A stretch of 5,929 nt of DNA from Pseudomonadota bacterium (GTDB taxonomy: Bacteria; Pseudomonadota; Gammaproteobacteria; Burkholderiales; Burkholderiaceae_C), in NCBI GenBank assembly GCA_030918015.1, contig JAUPTP010000166.1, positions 1-5,929 on the forward strand, read 5' to 3'. Numbering within the stretch: position 1 is the stretch's first letter; every line of letters starts with the position of its first letter. Below the pieces are notes generated by a model. The model worked only from the letters and a program-made list of their open reading frames with translations, did not search any database and was not told the DNA's origin. Of this stretch, positions 5,089-5,929 are shown piece by piece. The translations under genes and the position numbers were made by a program.

Positions 5089-5929
5089 CCAAGCAGAGAC
5101 TCATCCTCCCGAACGACGGCCGCCCGCCGATGCCGCTGCCGGCCTTCTCGAACGCGCCCCGCTCGGTGGCGCCGGCCGGGCGCCGGCTGGTGCACCTGGC
5201 CGTCGAGCTGATCGACGCCCACCCGCTGGCGCCGCGCGAGATCTACACCGAGCGCATGATCCGCGAGCGCGCCGACGACCTGCGCGCGCAAGGCCAGCAC
5301 GACCCGATCCATGTGATCCCGAACCCGAGCACGCCGGGGCGCTACCTCATCTGCGACGGCTGGACCCGGGTGCAGGCCTGCCGCACCCACGGCGTGCTCG
5401 ACACGCTGCTGGCCGAGATCCACGAAGGCCTGACGCTGCGCGAGGCCGCCTGGTTCGGCTACGAGCAGAACGAGGGCCGCGAGCAGCAGTCCGACTACGA
5501 CCGCGCGATGTTCCACGAAAAGCTGCTGGCCGACGGCGAGACCGCCGAGGAGCTGGCACGCCGCGGCGGCTTCCACAAGTCGATGATGACCTTCCTGCGC
5601 GCCTACGCGAAGCTGCCGGCCGGCGTGCTCGAACTCGTGCGCGCGCATCCGCAGAAGTTCGGCTCGCGGGTCGCCTACGAGCTGCACCGGCTGCACGAGG
5701 CCTGCGGCGAGGCGCAAGCGCTGGAGCTGGCCACCGAGTTCGCCACCCACCCGGACGACCTGCCGGTGCGCTGGCTGCTCGACCGCACGCGCGCGCTGCG
5801 CGCCCAGACCCGCGAAGCCGCCCCGGCCGAGAAGAAGGCGCCCGCCGCCTGGCCCGCGCACCAGGTCTACGACAGCGCCGAGGCGCGCGGCTACTACCGC
5901 CGCCGCGACGGCCGCATCCAGCTCTCGCT
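5085..5929 (+). CDS. parB: ParB-family partition protein, 5' part (runs off the right edge)
   Basis: Starts at the ATG that overlaps the parA stop (ATGA at 5085-5088) and stays open for 281 codons to the window end, so the C-terminus is missing. There is no Shine-Dalgarno sequence, which fits translational coupling to parA and roughly matched synthesis. Visible parts are a short proline-rich N-terminus (1-35) of the kind that often contacts ParA, the N-terminal ParB/sulfiredoxin-like domain with IRERADDLRAQGQHDPIHVI (59-78) and RYLICDGWTRVQACR (86-100) at the position of the CTP-binding GERR box, the second box YEQNEGREQQSDYDRAM (126-142), and a helix-turn-helix around 152-178 (TAEELARRGGFHKSMM, then LRAYAKLP). 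Beyond residue 250 the sequence becomes Ala/Pro/charged and linker-like. ParB binds the parS centromere and stimulates ParA. The form resembles plasmid ParB/SopB more than chromosomal Spo0J. Confidence 0.88.
   Translation, partial: MTKQRLILPNDGRPPMPLPAFSNAPRSVAPAGRRLVHLAVELIDAHPLAPREIYTERMIRERADDLRAQGQHDPIHVIPNPSTPGRYLICDGWTRVQACRTHGVLDTLLAEIHEGLTLREAAWFGYEQNEGREQQSDYDRAMFHEKLLADGETAEELARRGGFHKSMMTFLRAYAKLPAGVLELVRAHPQKFGSRVAYELHRLHEACGEAQALELATEFATHPDDLPVRWLLDRTRALRAQTREAAPAEKKAPAAWPAHQVYDSAEARGYYRRRDGRIQLS

Noticed and set aside
3895..5861. Long minus-strand open frames opposite parA and parB.
   Set aside because: They are His/Arg/Gly/Val-rich, lack motifs, and mirror codon-position GC bias of the partition genes.

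Overview
The window is GC-rich with strongly GC-biased third codon positions. Its genes look betaproteobacterial (Burkholderiales or Rhodocyclales are the best guess, inferred from gene content and codon use rather than from any phylogenetic marker). It joins the end of an aromatic-catabolism operon to a plasmid-type partition locus, so a catabolic plasmid, megaplasmid or integrative element is the most natural setting.

Bases 1-1692 (+ strand) hold the distal part of a multicomponent phenol hydroxylase operon: the last 44 codons of the P4 oxygenase subunit (DmpO-like), the complete P5 reductase (DmpP-like, [2Fe-2S] plus FAD/NAD modules), and a small plant-type [2Fe-2S] ferredoxin of the XylT/DmpQ type. 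Phenol hydroxylase makes catechol from phenol, with electrons from NADH passing through P5. The ferredoxin normally rescues oxidatively inactivated catechol 2,3-dioxygenase. That dioxygenase gene, usually the next one, is absent: the operon ends at a small hairpin.

Bases 1798-2901 (- strand) are a two-gene unit facing the catabolic operon: an intact HAD-family phosphatase with a TTG start, then, coupled by an ATGA overlap, an AEC-family (auxin efflux carrier) transporter gene that is broken. Only about half of the transporter remains, with a frame change and two apparent internal deletions.

Bases 3004-3746 (+ strand) run divergently from the HAD gene: an easily missed 51-codon ORF (one membrane segment, proline-rich tail) whose stop overlaps the start of a YdjA-like nitroreductase gene, again as ATGA. 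The nitroreductase start has no Shine-Dalgarno sequence of its own.

Bases 3747-3936 are a markedly AT-richer control region with nested inverted hexamers, a spaced 9-bp inverted repeat around an AT-rich core, and a 16-bp palindrome lying on the -35 box of a near-consensus sigma-70 promoter. The predicted transcription start falls at, or one base before, the parA ATG, so parA mRNA may be leaderless.

Bases 3937-5929 are parA (HTH plus deviant-Walker ATPase) and parB, overlapping by ATGA. parB runs off the right edge of the window and is complete only at its 5' end.
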